DNA of 64,000 nucleotides from Fomitopsis serialis. Lineage: Eukaryota > Basidiomycota > Agaricomycetes > Polyporales > Fomitopsidaceae. The stretch is from positions 94,395 to 158,394 of the forward strand of contig NW_025955050.1 of assembly GCF_022376445.1 (NCBI RefSeq). Direction: 5' to 3'. Every line of letters begins with the position of its first letter. Positions within the stretch are counted from its first letter, which is position 1. Both the position numbers and the translations under genes were made by a program. Below, one piece after another: positions 20,657 to 31,645 of the stretch. Under the pieces are notes generated by a model. That model had not been told where the DNA came from, did not search any database, and saw only the letters and a program-made list of their open reading frames with translations.

Positions 20657-21060
20657 CTACCCCATCACCCCTCCTCGCTGATACATTCGGCGTCGTACTT
20701 GCTGAAGTACCGTCGACTTAAAGCTACGGTGTGCCTTTCCGAAGAGGCGCGCCAACAGGTCGTCACCGACGGGGGCCTTGTAGATGCAACCGGGGAAGAC
20801 GAGTGGCAGGAGGCTCAAGCCGGCGTAGGCAATGAACGTTATCCCAGCAATCACGATGACGACGTACGACAGACCGGCATGCAGTGGCAGAAGAACAAGG
20901 CGAAGCCGGCGAACAGGAGGAAGAGTGCGAGGTGAAGGAAGGTAGGAAGGATATCGATGATGACGGGCACCCGCCGCGTCTGCAATCCCATGAAGCGGTG
21001 CTGCCGCACAAGCGCGAGGTCGGGCTGCGACCCCGAGACGACAGAGATGTAGTGTTGGAG
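20657..21060 (-). pseudogene. DUF6535 membrane-protein pseudogene, longest remnant
   Basis: One minus frame gives QPDLALVRQHRFMGLQTRRV then VPVIIDILPTFLHLALFLLF and AGFALFF (about 21030-20890). A second frame continues LPLHAGLSYVVIVIAGITFI, AYAGLSLLPLVFPGCIYKAP, VGDDLLARLFGKAH (about 20895-20690). Together this is the C-terminal half of a DUF6535 domain: the helix with (R/K)G(L/I)...(R/W)RVP, two membrane segments, and the conserved (F/Y)PxCxY(K/R)xP end. The frames are offset by one base near 20890, and the N-terminal membrane segments are not found upstream, so the gene is dead. DUF6535 proteins are predicted multi-pass membrane proteins of unknown function, expanded in Agaricomycetes. Confidence 0.7.
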
Positions 21061-23700
21061 CCTTTACGCGTACCGCGATGAGAGCAGAAGAGAGGACGAT
21101 GGTCAAGCTCGTGGTCCGCAGTGCGCTGACCGACGTCATTCAGCTAGCCAGTGGAGTCTCCCTGAGCGTACGAAGAGGGCTTCATGTCATCCGAGGGCGC
21201 GCCGCTGGCGGCAGCACGCTTAACTGCGATGAGCTCAGCCAAGAAATAGGAGACGCGGTGACAACGGCGGAGAATGGCCCAGCCTAGCTCGTCAAGCATT
21301 TGAATAAGTCAGATGTTGGCCGCCGACAAGCTCAAAGGACTCACAAAAAGTAGGAAGACTTCGATAGAGTCCTTCCAGCTCCCACCCATGTCGGAGTCGG
21401 AGGCATGTGCTTCATCGTCGTAAAGTTGCGACATACGTACGTTTGGGCCTGCCCTTTGCAACGGCAGATCGGATGCAGTCACATGTACCAGGAATCGTCA
21501 GAGGGACAAGAAAGAAGCGACATGGCTTGGTAGTCAGTGGTACATACCAGGTTTTATGGTATCGACTCGTACATACGGCACCGGTGTTGTCCTTCTGAGT
21601 GATGCTTGATAGTGTCCTGCGCCTGCGACGTTTCCGCGTGTGCGGTTCTCCGAGTCGTGACGAGTTCACGCACTCAAGCCCAGGCTCAAGGTTCCGAGCA
21701 GAGCGACAACGCTGATCAGTCGCCCGTCGAAACACAAAGCGGCGGGAGGAGCTCCTGGCAGGGGCGGCTACAAGTTTGCTGCAGACATCGACAACGTAGA
21801 CGGAATGGCGGGATATGCGCCAGCGTAGGCGGCGTAGCACACATTCTGTAGTGGCCTTGGATGGACAGATAGATCACGCCGCCATTGCAGTGCGGCAGAA
21901 GTTGGGTGGGCCAGGGAGCAATCGAATCGCAGCCTGAGCGCGTCGACGGAGGACATGTGACAGGTCGACGGTCGACCGCGTCTGTGGCTGAGAGATCGCG
22001 TCCCGATCTCGCTATTGCCTTTGCGTCGCGCGGCGACCTCCTCACGCAGAACAACCACCAGTCTTCAACGTGGCAGCCGTCGTCACCAGCTGCACCCCAA
22101 ACCAGTCGGTCATGTGGACTATATGCGCGACTCCCACTACACTGAGCAGGACTCCGACGGACCGAGCGGGAGGAGGAGGGATCGCCACGACCAGAGCGCT
22201 CATGAAGGATGCCAGTCCAGTTCTAACATAGACGGTTTGACTGCGACTCGCAGTATGCGCATGTCCGGTATGAGGACACACGTCGACCGGGTCTGCCATC
22301 CGTGGTGACGCGTATGTATGCGAGGCATGCGTTGTTGAGACGACGATCGCCATTCCCTAGGCTTCTCCTGCATTCACTCCCGGCTTCGCCCCTCCGGCGC
22401 ATGCATACATCCTCCCTCTGAGTTGAAATACCCATCTACTGCCACTCGTCCGTTCACACTGACGTATCGTTCTTGCAGATATCTTCTCGCCACTACCCCT
22501 TTGCGAGTCTATCGTCAGTCTCAGTCGACGCAGCCCCTGATCTTCTCTGCAGGCGTTACTCTGCAGGCGTTACCATCCCTCTTGACTACCTTTGTCGGGC
22601 GCTCTTGAGACGCTCGACACCGGAGACCACGGACGACGGTGTATATTGTCGAATCCGACCAATCGTGTGGTCCGCGCAGGTCTGCCAACACGAGGGTACG
22701 CCCCCATTCGTCCCAGGCTCATTTCGTGACTCAAATGTGGACGTTGTAGTCCCCGATGCATTTTTGTGGCTCCGTTATACTGGCGTTGTATGCGGGGCCG
22801 GAGTCGCGCCGAGGACAGCCAAAGACTCATTCGACGACCGCACTAATATTTCGGAGGAAGTTGTGCACGTGGAAGCAGCCTACGAGTCGGGCGACCACTG
22901 GCGATCATCGTGGAAGCTACGGTAAGAACGGCCACCAACCACGAGTAGTCGGCCCGCGATTTTCGGATGGTACGCGTGGCTGGCTTCCCGGACCCTACTG
23001 CATACAGCCTGCGATGCGTGCTGCAGGAAGGACACGTTCCCCGACGACCCCTCGCCCCCAAAACGCTTGTATGCCTTGGTGTCCTCTTGTGCGAAGCGTA
23101 GTGGTTGTGTGCTGTACCTGTTCTTCACTTCAGTGTAGGGTGGAGGCCGGCATACCATCGTGTCGCTCGACTGACGTCGACCTCCCGTTCTCCGCACTCG
23201 TTCATGCGCTCTTCATTACAGTAAATAATCACAGGAGTACAATGTATGTGTCCGTAACGGCTGAGAGTTTGTGAGCTGCGCGTACCCTGTTGAAGGGTCC
23301 GCCAAATGCAGTGGTGTCGTGGTGTATTATCACGCTATGGCAGTGCCACGAACTCACGTCATGCGTCTCGGAACGCATAGCTGGCGCATCCGCACGAAGG
23401 CGAAAGCAGAAGCTTGAGTAAATCTTACCCACAGGTGCGCATTAGCATAATCATCATCGCGGGGTACCGACACGATTACTTTGGGGCAGTCCAGGACTGC
23501 AGGAGGCGATTGTATCGCGCAGAAGCCTCCGTTCATCATACTGCTACCCTCCGTGCTCGCTCGCTCAACGGATAGGGGAACAAGTCGAGTCCTACCGTAC
23601 CGGGGTTCGCCGCCCTTAGACACGCGCTGTGAACAACCTTCTGGAGAAGCGAGACGGCCCAAGCTGCGGTGCGCGACGATGTCTGGATGACACAACGGCA
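21061..23700. other. Repeat mosaic without a supported gene
   Basis: 21300-21600 matches part of the block near 26520-26860. At 21980-22015 lies the dispersed palindrome motif GTCTGTGGCTGAGAGATCGC. 22325-22610 is a degenerate Y promoter segment (GACGATCGCCATTCCC, then TTGAAATACCC where a TATA box is expected), followed by a frame reading AGVTIPLDYLCR. 23140-23190 matches 7135-7185. About 23350-23700 holds the 3' flank of thioredoxin-like copy C. Confidence 0.4.
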
Positions 23701-23733
23701 TGAACACGCACGGAACACGGAGACACATCCAGA

Positions 23734-24130
23734 CGTACTTGGGCGCCGACGTCTTCAAAGAGGATACGATTCCGTCGGCGCTCAAAGGGCCCGGATACGC
23801 AGCGAAGGCACCATGGCGGTAGTCCCGACCATCAATCCACCCCGAACTTAACCCTCGATAGGCTGGAGCTACTCACGGAACGACATGACACCACTGGCAC
23901 CGATGGACTTGCAGCAGTCGAGCTGCGTGTGATCGAAACAGTCGACCGTGGCGAGCTTTACGACGCTATACATGTACGCTGCAGCCTTGTCGAAGGCGGG
24001 GGCCACTGGGTCGCTGCAGTGGGCATATCTATGCCGGTACGGATCGTGTCGTGATGGGCTGGGTGTGCATAGCGGGGGGGGCATTATGAGAGGCTCTCGT
24101 TTCGCTGCGGCATAGCGATACAATTCCTGC
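23734..24130 (-). pseudogene. Thioredoxin-fold protein, copy C, active site mutated
   Basis: Exon 2 equivalent at 23877-24028 reads YAHCSDPVAPAFDKAAAY, VVKLATVDCFDHTQLDCCKS, ending MSFR. The first Cys of the CxxC motif is replaced by Tyr (TAT for TGC), so redox activity would be lost. Exon 1 survives only as AAAKREPLIM (about 24090-24120), followed by a G8-10 homopolymer that disrupts the WVKF strand. No signal peptide is seen. Exon 3 (about 23734-23829; YRHGAFAAYPGPLSADGIVS) is well kept. It lies immediately downstream of c6, same strand, completing the secreted-protein / thioredoxin-like pairing seen for c2-A and c4-B. Confidence 0.6.
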
Positions 24131-24363
24131 CAGACGTCCACCTTCGCGGCCATTCCTAACCTACGTGGGTCAAGGGTCAAAGTAAGCAGCATGCAGGGGG
24201 GGGGATATTGCCTGTGTTCCTAGGAAGGCTCAGATGCCAGTTGTGGTAGTTGAGGCGAGTGGCGGCTGGACGTCGATCGAACAAGGAGGTATCTTACTAC
24301 GTGCGTAGTAGTAGTCACAAAGGGATGAATATTGAATACATGACCGCGTTAGAATAGCTCCCT

Positions 24364-24455
24364 GTCGAGGTCATACTCCCGGCGATGAGCTCCTTCCCCG
24401 AGCCTGGCACCGCCGTTCTGCCCCGAGCCACCGGGACATACATTGTACGAACTAT
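24364..24455 (-). pseudogene. Remnant of a normal last cassette below c6
   Basis: Minus frame: GGSGQNGGARLGEGAHRREY, then DLDRELF and a stop. It is the Gly-rich and RREYDLDxELF end of a family cassette, but lies out of frame with and beyond the stop of the last c6 micro-exon, and lacks the ERGFEIDELD tail. Confidence 0.5.
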
Positions 24456-24986
24456 CTACCAGGGGCCGCCTACCTCCTGCCGAGAGAGGAGGTCGGAGGT
24501 ATCCTCGGTCGCGCGACTTGTATTGCACGCTCAGCCAGGGGATAAGGATAGATAGTGAGGAACTATTTACCGTGTGGGGCCCCCTACCTCCTGCCGAGAG
24601 AGGAGGTCGGAGGTATCCTCGGGCGCGCGACTGTTATTGTATGCTCAGCCAAGGGATAAGGATAAATAGCGAGGAACTATTTACCGTGTGGGGCCTCCTA
24701 CCTCCTGCCGAGAGAGGAGGTCGGAGGTATCCTCGGGCGCGCGACTGTCATTGTGTGCTCAGCCAGGGGATAAGGATAAATAGCGAGGAACTATTCACCG
24801 TGTGGGGCCCCCTACCTCCTGCCGAGAGAGGAGGTCGGAAGTATCCTCGGGCGCGCGACTTTTATTGTATGCTCAGCCAGGGGATAAGGATAAATAGCGA
24901 GGGGCTTACATGGCGACCGGGTTAGCGAGCGCAGGAGCAATTGCCACCGCCAAAAGGGCAGCAGAGGCGAGCGTAAAGTAACGCAT
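24456..24986 (-). CDS. Secreted protein family copy c6 with four tandem micro-exon repeats (105 aa)
   Basis: complement(join(24456..24516,24571..24630,24685..24744,24799..24858,24910..24986)). Exon 1 encodes the usual signal peptide (MRYFTLASAALLAVAIAPAL...). Three 60-nt exons follow, each phase 2 at both ends, each encoding RAPEDTSDLLSRQEVGGPTR; the last exon gives RATEDTSDLLSRQEVGGPW and stops at TAG. All four introns are 51-54 nt with GT(A/G)AAT-type donors and CAG or AAG acceptors. The model is in frame across all five exons. The micro-exon is a normal cassette from which the middle was deleted (EDxS joined to DLLSR). At each exon junction the two Arg codons meet (TR|RAPED), giving an Arg-Arg pair that kexin-type proteases recognise. 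The product thus resembles a secreted precursor of repeated short peptides. Skipping any micro-exon keeps the frame. Processing is inference. Confidence 0.65.
24457..24909. repeat. 114-bp tandem repeat (exon plus intron), four copies
   Basis: The acceptor-side exon starts lie at 24516, 24630, 24744 and 24858, exactly 114 bp apart. Each unit is a 60-nt exon and a 54-nt intron (51 for the first). Units differ at only a few positions, so the expansion is recent. Since 114 is divisible by three, the plus strand also shows a spurious long frame with a 38-residue repeat. Confidence 0.85.
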
Positions 24987-27018
24987 GATGTCTTGTATGC
25001 ACTGGGTGGTGGAAGGGACGCGAGGCTGGAGAGGTGCAAGCGGTAAGTGCCATATTCAAACTACCACCGTCGTTGAACACTTACTTCAAGCCGGCACCCT
25101 ACTCGAAAGGAGAAGAGGAGCTGGGGCATAACGCCAGGCATATCTCTCCTTTTATACGCTGGTATGCGTGGCCACGCCACCGGCCTGCGATCACAGCAGC
25201 GATCTAAGACGTCATTACCGTTCATCGCATCAGCTAGGAGCAGCTAGGGTCATTGAGCCCAAATGATGGGAGATTGCATCACGACTAGACTGACTAGAAG
25301 TAGTACCTCCTCCTATCTTCGACGATGTCACCCCATCGTGTCTCTACTGTATGTGACGATCATGATGCTGCAGAGAGGCTCGACAGAACAGCCGGTCGAT
25401 TCAGTCTGGAGACGTCCGGGATATGCGAACGCCCTTCGGTACTTCGTTGAGTCAGTTGGAGGCGAACTTGAAGTCGGGGCCGAGGTAGAAGAGATCAAAA
25501 AGGAAATAGGCTCCACAGTTGCATTCAGGTCCATCGCAGGCGTATATGAGGCAGTCTTGATCTCATATTGCTAGCACCGATAGGTACTGTACTAGCTGCG
25601 CTGCCACTGCTACCGTGATCATTATTGTTTCACCTCACGCCAGTTACGACGGTGGGTGGACTCCTTGAGTGTCGGTTGTAATGGTGCATGCATGTATATG
25701 GCACAACAGTTAACGCCAGTAAGGATCAATCCAAGTCGACGGAGGATATACAAGGGTTAGTAGGTTCAGAGCAAGCTTACCTGTGTCCGTGCCCTCGCCA
25801 TCGTCTCCGTGTCAACGTACGAGAATCAGCTGGTCCGCGAAATGGAAGCCCCATATCCCGTGGCTCTTGCCCTGTGCCGAACTTGTGCATCTAGTCGCCG
25901 GTGGAGTAACAGGAAGAGCGGGTTCGCGCATAACAAGCCATCATATCTGGATAATGACAATTCGCGGTCCATATAGGCTTTCACCAACGCAGCCTGGTGC
26001 ATATGTGCGTCGCCTTGCTGCTGCGGAGGGGAGTAGACCGGCAAGTTTCACGGGCAAATATGATAACTAGACTAGCCACTGTCAGCACAAGCCTATCGGT
26101 GACGTAGGACTGAGGATCTACGTCCCTTTAGGCTCAGCTGCGACATTGTTGCAGCAGTTAGAGCATTCATTTACGGTGGCTGAGTCGATATGATGGGAGA
26201 TCGCACCATCGTATCACGACTGCATATAGCGACGCCGCAAAGGCTTGAGCTTGAACCATCGCTTGATGCAGTTTGAAGACGTCGAACGTCCGCTAGTACT
26301 TCGTTGAGCGAGTCGGCATAGAAGTTGTTGCTGACTCAGAAAAGATCAGAACGAAACAGGCTCAACAGTTGCAACCAGGTCAATCGCAGGCGGATACGAA
26401 GCAGTCTTGATCTCATCAGTGGGTGCTGATATGAGATCAAGACTGCTGTTGCTAGAAGGATCACTGTATGACTCACACCAATTAATCACGAAACGTGGTC
26501 ACAACAGCAGAGAACAGACCAACCTTGACGAAATGCTGCCCACATACAAGCCAAAAGGTCACCGTCGATAGAGACCCTCCACCTCCAATCCATGTCCGAG
26601 CAGTAGGCATCCGCTTCGTCGCCGTACACCTGCTATATACGTGCGATTGGGCCTACCCCTTTGAGCGGCGAATCACATGCATGGATTGACTCGTAGTGAA
26701 CTGTACCACCTTGCCACAGAAAACGTCAGAGGCGTAACTCTGCAGTCAGTGGTACATATCACTTGTACGGTGTCACCCTTCTGGGTGGTGCTGAATAGCG
26801 TCCATGACGTTTCCACGTGTGCAGTCCTCCGATTCGTGACGAGTTCACGTAGTGCTTGATCACCCACTTCTGCGTGCCCGTGCTGATAGGAATCTGGCTT
26901 CGAACATTGCGGTATCAATGACTCGAACTCGGAGGGGCCATTGCAAAGATCACCTCCAAGCTGCGTCGAGGCGCTTTCCTCCCGTTCACGGCATTCCCCA
27001 CGACCGGGCTACATCCTC
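24987..27018. other. c6 promoter and repeated intergenic blocks
   Basis: 24987-25160 is the leader and promoter of c6 (TATAAAA on the minus strand at 25150-25156; the leader has a small insertion next to GCCGGC). 25255-25600 and 26160-26580 are two copies of the upstream block also seen at 18840-19300. 26885-27000 is not matched in the otherwise parallel c5 region. No gene is supported. Confidence 0.4.
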
Positions 27019-27540
27019 TCAGTCAAGCTCGTCTATCTCGAAGCCGCGGTCGAACAGCTCGCCGTCGAGGTCGTACTCCCGGCGACGGTGACGGGCTCCC
27101 GCCCCCCGCCCGGCGCCGGAGTTGTGCCCCGAGCCACCGTTCGGCTGCGGATGAGGCCGACCGTTCGGCCCAGCCCGGTTCGGGGGAGGATTCGTCGCGG
27201 CGTGCTGAAGCCTGGCCGCCCCCGCACGCCTGGCCTGCTCCGCCCACTGCGTCTGCGCAGGCTCCCCGGCGTGGTTCTGAGCCGCGGGGCCCGCATGCAC
27301 GAAACCGTCGCTCATCTTGCGGTCCCGAGGGAGGACGTTGTCGTAGTAGCCGCGCTCCAACAGTCCGTCTTGAAGCTCACGCTCAACCATGGAAGCATCC
27401 TCGGTCGCGCGACTGTTATTGCATGCTCAACCATGACATAAGAATAAATGGCGAATGGCTCACGTGGTGACCGGGTGAGCGAGCGCGGGAGCTGTTGCCA
27501 CCGCCAAAAGGGCAGCAGAAGCGATCGTAGAGTAGCGCAC
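27019..27540 (-). pseudogene. Small secreted protein family copy c7, start codon lost
   Basis: complement(join(27019..27412,27464..27540)). The cassette is open and well kept (EDASMVERELQDGLLERGYY ... HAGPAAQNHAGEPAQTQWAE ... RRREYDLDGELFDRGFEIDE), and splice sites are normal. However, the first codon is GTG instead of ATG (plus strand CAC at 27538-27540 where other copies have CAT), followed by the normal RYSTIASAALLAV. No nearby in-frame ATG lies upstream, so translation of the secreted form is doubtful. c7 and c5 are recent paralogues, each with a different lesion; c7 preserves the frame that c5 lost. TATAAAA at 27749-27755 is intact. If GTG could start, the product would be 156 aa. Confidence 0.65.
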
Positions 27541-28394
27541 GACGTCTTGTATGCACTGGGGTCGTTACGATGGATTTTGGTGGAAGGGACGTGAATCGTC
27601 AAAGAAGAGAGCAAGGCTAGAGGGGTGCAAGGGGTCAACACAACATTCAAACTACCACCGTCGCTGAACACTCACTTGCCCGCAACCTAGTACTCGGTGG
27701 GCTCGAGAGGAGAAGAGGAGCTGAGGGATATGGTAGGCTCACCTCTCGTTTTATACGTTGGTATGCGTAGCCGTGGCACGGAAGGGCAAGGACTTGCGAT
27801 AACGGCAGCGCTTCTTGCAACAGCTCCGTTCATTGTGCTTTGGAGGATCATCGCACTCGGAAGATGGCGGTTCGCGGTACGGAGGTTTTTATGACGCAGC
27901 CTGGTGCACTCGATCGCGACCGATATCGCATAGCAACTACTTTGATCTCTGGCGATGCAGATCACCCGAGATCATCCCACCGTATCCCGGCTGTACAGTA
28001 CAGTGTACATAGCGACTTGAACCGTCGCTCAATGCCGATTGGAGACGTCCTGGATGTGCGAACGTCCGTGGTACATATATACTTCGTTGAGCCGATTGGC
28101 AGCGAAGTTGTTGCTGATGCGGAATCAATAAAACAATCAGCTCAACAATTGCAATGGGCCGATGGTGAGGTGATACCTGGTATGATGTTGTGTGTCTGAT
28201 TGCAGAATAGAAGAGCGTTCGGGATGCCGGCGACAATCTTGGGAATGGATGGGTTCGCTAAGAACGAGGATCCATCTGAGGGAACCGCAGACAAACTGGT
28301 CCACATGTTCTTCGCCTGTGCTAGCTCATTGCCCCTTCTCGCTGATACATTCGGCGTCGTACTTGCTTCAGTACCGTCGACCTGAGGGCTATGG

Positions 28395-28545
28395 TGTGCC
28401 TTTCCGAGGAGGCTCGCGAACAGGTCGTCACCGACGGGGATCTTGTATACGCAACGGGGAGACGGGTGGCAGGACTCGGAGGCTCGAGCTGTCGTACTTA
28501 GGCGATGAATGTTATCCCGGCCATCATGACGACGTACCATTACAA
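28395..28545 (-). pseudogene. DUF6535 remnant upstream of c7
   Basis: Minus-strand pieces VMMAGITFIA and, in another frame, CVYKIPVGDDLFASLLGKAH match the C-terminal end of the 20657-21060 pseudogene. There is an insertion or rearrangement between them (about 28490-28500). Too short and broken to be functional. Confidence 0.5.
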
Positions 28546-29835
28546 AGATTACCTTGAAGCGCCATCCTCCCATTCATGCGCATCTGCCACAGTCTCCCAG
28601 TCGGTATCGCCCTAGCCAGAATGAGGAGGGGGAGGGCGGGTCCACACTTGTAGGCAGCATCGCCGGCTGGTTACCAGCACGCATGTTCATTGAGCGAGAG
28701 GGGTGTTGATGACGACGCAGAGTGCCAGTGCGCGGACTCGTGCCTTTCACCAATAGCAGTGGGCATGAATCATTGAAACCGCGATGCACATTGGGTGAAC
28801 AGATGGATTCCCGTCAGGTCGCGTCGCTGTCATAGTGGAGAGGAGGGGCGGCGGGCACAGGAGCGAACCGAACGCGTACGTGGCTGAGAGATCGCGTCCC
28901 GATCTCGCTATTGCCGCAGTTTGCCCAACTTGAAGGTACATAAGTTGCCTATGTACTTCAGACGCTTGCTGGCTTTTGAAGCTATAAGGTCTGTACGTGG
29001 ACTGCCGCGGAGACTACGCGACGTCCTCCTCCTCACGCAAAACAACCATTTTATGCGTCGAGTGGGGGGCGCCAAGATCTGATTCATCAAGCCTTCCGCG
29101 AGGTCGATTTCGTCCTGTTTCGAGAGGAATCCAGCGGGGAATCACCGTCTGGGCTCCAGACGACTCCGTACGAGAGGTTTCTGGTCTGCGGGATATAGGT
29201 TATCGACTGACTCAGAGTGTAAGGTTGCTGGAGGTGGTGGTGAGTCGTCGGTCGTCACAAGTGCGTTAGATCCCGTTCCATAGCGGTAAACGACGCAGCG
29301 TAGTGACGGTACAAGAAAAACGACTAGTCTTATGTAAGCTACGAAGTCCGAGCTATCTGCCTTGGGAACCCTAACCCTCGACATCCTTACACAGAGAGAA
29401 GGGTCACATAGGGCGGGACGCACCTTTCACGAGTCGCCTCAGCGACTCGGGACAGCAGTTTTTCGGACGCGTCGCTCGACATTGGCAAGAAGATAACTTA
29501 ATGACCGCTAGATATCTGTGCATGCGCATGAAGTACACTGAACCCAGGCACGCTGCACTCTGAGCAGATGCGTCGCAGCCTGTAATAAGTCTGTAGCACT
29601 CGCGACCAGAATCGACATCGTCCCCATTCTTCCGCCAGCTCCATGCTCAAACCACCCCGACCTGGCTATATACCGTTACTGCTCGAGATATTTGGCTTGT
29701 ATAATGACTTAACATGCATGAGCAACACATCATCAGCTTCCCAGGCACGCATGAGTGAGTCTTCACGTTACAAGTGATACGCAACAATGTACACGATGCG
29801 TACAGCAGGCGGAAAGACATCGTAACATTCCCAAA
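28546..29835. other. Repeat mosaic and 3' flank of c8
   Basis: 28870-28905 holds the dispersed GTGGCTGAGAGATCGCGTCC palindrome motif. 29040-29240 (minus) is another copy of the flank remnant seen at 2715-2870 (YPADQKPLVRSRLEP, then FPAGFLS), here frame-broken. 29750-29835 is the usual c8 3' flank (reverse of GTGAAGACTC). No gene supported. Confidence 0.4.
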
Positions 29836-30458
29836 TTATGCTAGTACGTCCACTCGGTCAAGCTCGTCTACCTCGAAGCCGCGCCCGAACAGCTCGCCGT
29901 CGGGTTCGTACTCCCGGGCAAACCACACATAGTCGCTCCGAGGCTGCTGTCGATGCTTACGAATCGGACGAGTGTTGTTCGGCCAAGGGGAAGGAGAACG
30001 AGCGGGCCTCCAAGGTTTGCGTGCCCCCAAATTACGCTCGACTATCTCGTCGTAGTCGCTCCGGCCGCGGTGCTGCGGATGAAGCAGACGAGGATCATAC
30101 ACAGTTGACCTGCTCGGAGTCCCCGCGTACGTTCCCCGATGCTTTCTCTCCTTCCTCAGCGCCTTCCTCAGCGCCTTCACCCTCGGGTGAATCGGCTTAG
30201 GCCCCTGAATCTCGAGAGCTACTTTGTCGTCGCGCGCCTCGAAGTCAGAGAGGAAGTCATCGTAGTAGCTGCGCTCCACCAGTCTGTCTTGGAGCCCACG
30301 CTCAACAATGGACGCATCAATAGCCGAGCGACTATCATTGCGCGCTCAGCCGCGAGATGAAAATGAATAGCGAGGGCTCACATGGCGATGGGGTGAGCGA
30401 ACGCGATAGCCGTTGCCGCCACCAAAAGGACAGCAGAGGTGAGCGCACAGTGATGCAT
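29836..30458 (-). CDS. Small secreted protein family copy c8 (190 aa), diverged
   Basis: complement(join(29836..30331,30382..30458)). The first exon is the most diverged of the family (MHHCALTSAVLLVAATAIAF...) but keeps the 77-nt length, a signal-peptide profile and the phase-2 donor. The cassette reads IRSAIDASIVERGLQDRL, SYYDDFLSDFEAR, a very basic Lys/Arg stretch (about residues 70-95, VKALRKALRKERKHRG), then two family motifs, RSDYDEIVERNLGAR and YVWFAREYEPDGELFGRGFE, ending DELDRVDVLA. The tail is extended by six residues beyond DELD. Frame and splice sites are intact. The extra (R)SDYDEIVER motif resembles those in c2 and c9, so these three form a subgroup with internal short repeats. 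TATAAAA at 30670-30676 (minus). Confidence 0.7.
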
Positions 30459-31549
30459 AATGTCGTGTTTGCAACACAGATTTAGATCCCACGAAGAATT
30501 CAGGTGGAAGGAACGTGAGGCGTCAGAAAAGAGAACGAGGCTAGAGGGGTGCATGGGGTAAGCGCAACATTCAGACTACCGCCGTCGCTGAACACTGACT
30601 TGCCGGCAACCTACTCGGTGGGCTCGAAAGAAGAAAAGGAGCTGAAAGATACGGTAGACATATCTCTCCTTTTATACGCTAGTGTGCGTGGCCGTGAACG
30701 GGCTTGTGATCTCAGCAACGATTCCATGATATCGCGCCGTTCATCGTCGGATAATTGTGCTTGATGGATCATTGCATTTGGATGATGACGGTTCGCGATA
30801 CGGAGGATCCTGTGAGGCAGCGTGGTGCATATGCGAATCATTTCCTTGTCGTCGAGTATGAGCGGTGTGCTGCTACGGAGGAGAGCAGACTGGCAGGTTC
30901 AACTGCGCTAGCCACGGTTAGCATAAAGCATCGGCAATGTAGACTGAGGAACGGCGTCACTCTATGCTCAACTGCGAAGTAGTGAGGGCATTCATCCATA
31001 GTGGTCGAGCCCATATGATGGAAGATTGCATCACAGTTACATTTGAACTTCATTGATCTTTGGCGATGTCGATCACCCCAGAGCACCCCACCGAATTACA
31101 CCCACCGCATCACGACTGAATATAACGATGTCGCAAACAGGCTTGCAACGGCGCTCGATGCGGTCTGCAGATGTTTTGAATGTGCGAACGTGCGGAAAGC
31201 TTCGTGGACCGAGTACTGATACAGAAGAGATCAGAAAGAAATAGTTGCAATGGGCCGGAAACCCTTACGACATGTAAGCTGATGTGCAGAGAAATGACCG
31301 TTGGAGATACTCGCAACGGCCTCGGCGACAATCTTCGGAATGAACGGGTTCACTGGGATTCAGGAGAGCCAGCCGAGAGAGTCGTTAACAAGCTGGTCCA
31401 CGTTGTTCTTCACCTGCGCTAGCTCATCGCCCCGCTTCGCTGATATATTCGGCGTCGTACTTGTTTTGGGACCGTCGACCTGAGGCCCGCGGTGCGCCTT
31501 TCCGATGGGGCTCGTAAAGAAGCTGCGCGCATGGCACAGCAAGAAGGGT
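30459..31549. repeat. c8 promoter and upstream block
   Basis: Leader and TATA box (30670-30676), then the upstream block equivalent to 20101-20650 (GCTCGATGCGGTCTGCAGA near 31160, TCTTCGGAATGAACGGGTTC near 31330). No gene. Confidence 0.4.
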
Positions 31550-31645
31550 ATCGTACGCACAACTGGGGAAGACGAGCGGCCGGAGGTTCAAGCCGGCGAT
31601 GAATGTCATCCCAGCAATCACGATGACGACGTACGACAGTCCGAT
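31550..31645 (-). pseudogene. DUF6535 remnant upstream of c8
   Basis: The minus frame reads LSYVVIVIAGMTFIAGLNLR and PLVFPSCAYDT, the last membrane segment of DUF6535, then diverges. It is directly abutted on its upstream side by F-box gene sequence, which marks the edge of the duplicated block. Confidence 0.5.

Noticed and set aside
24457..24909. Regular repeats that might suggest a CRISPR-like array
   Set aside because: The units are adjacent with no unique spacers, the period is 114 bp, and the sequence is coding and intronic in a fungal genome.
24443..24925. Plus-strand 160-aa ORF with a 38-residue tandem repeat
   Set aside because: It is the antisense of the 114-bp exon-intron array; the period is divisible by three, so one frame stays open by chance. 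It covers introns and splice sites of c6, which has the full signal-peptide and splice context.
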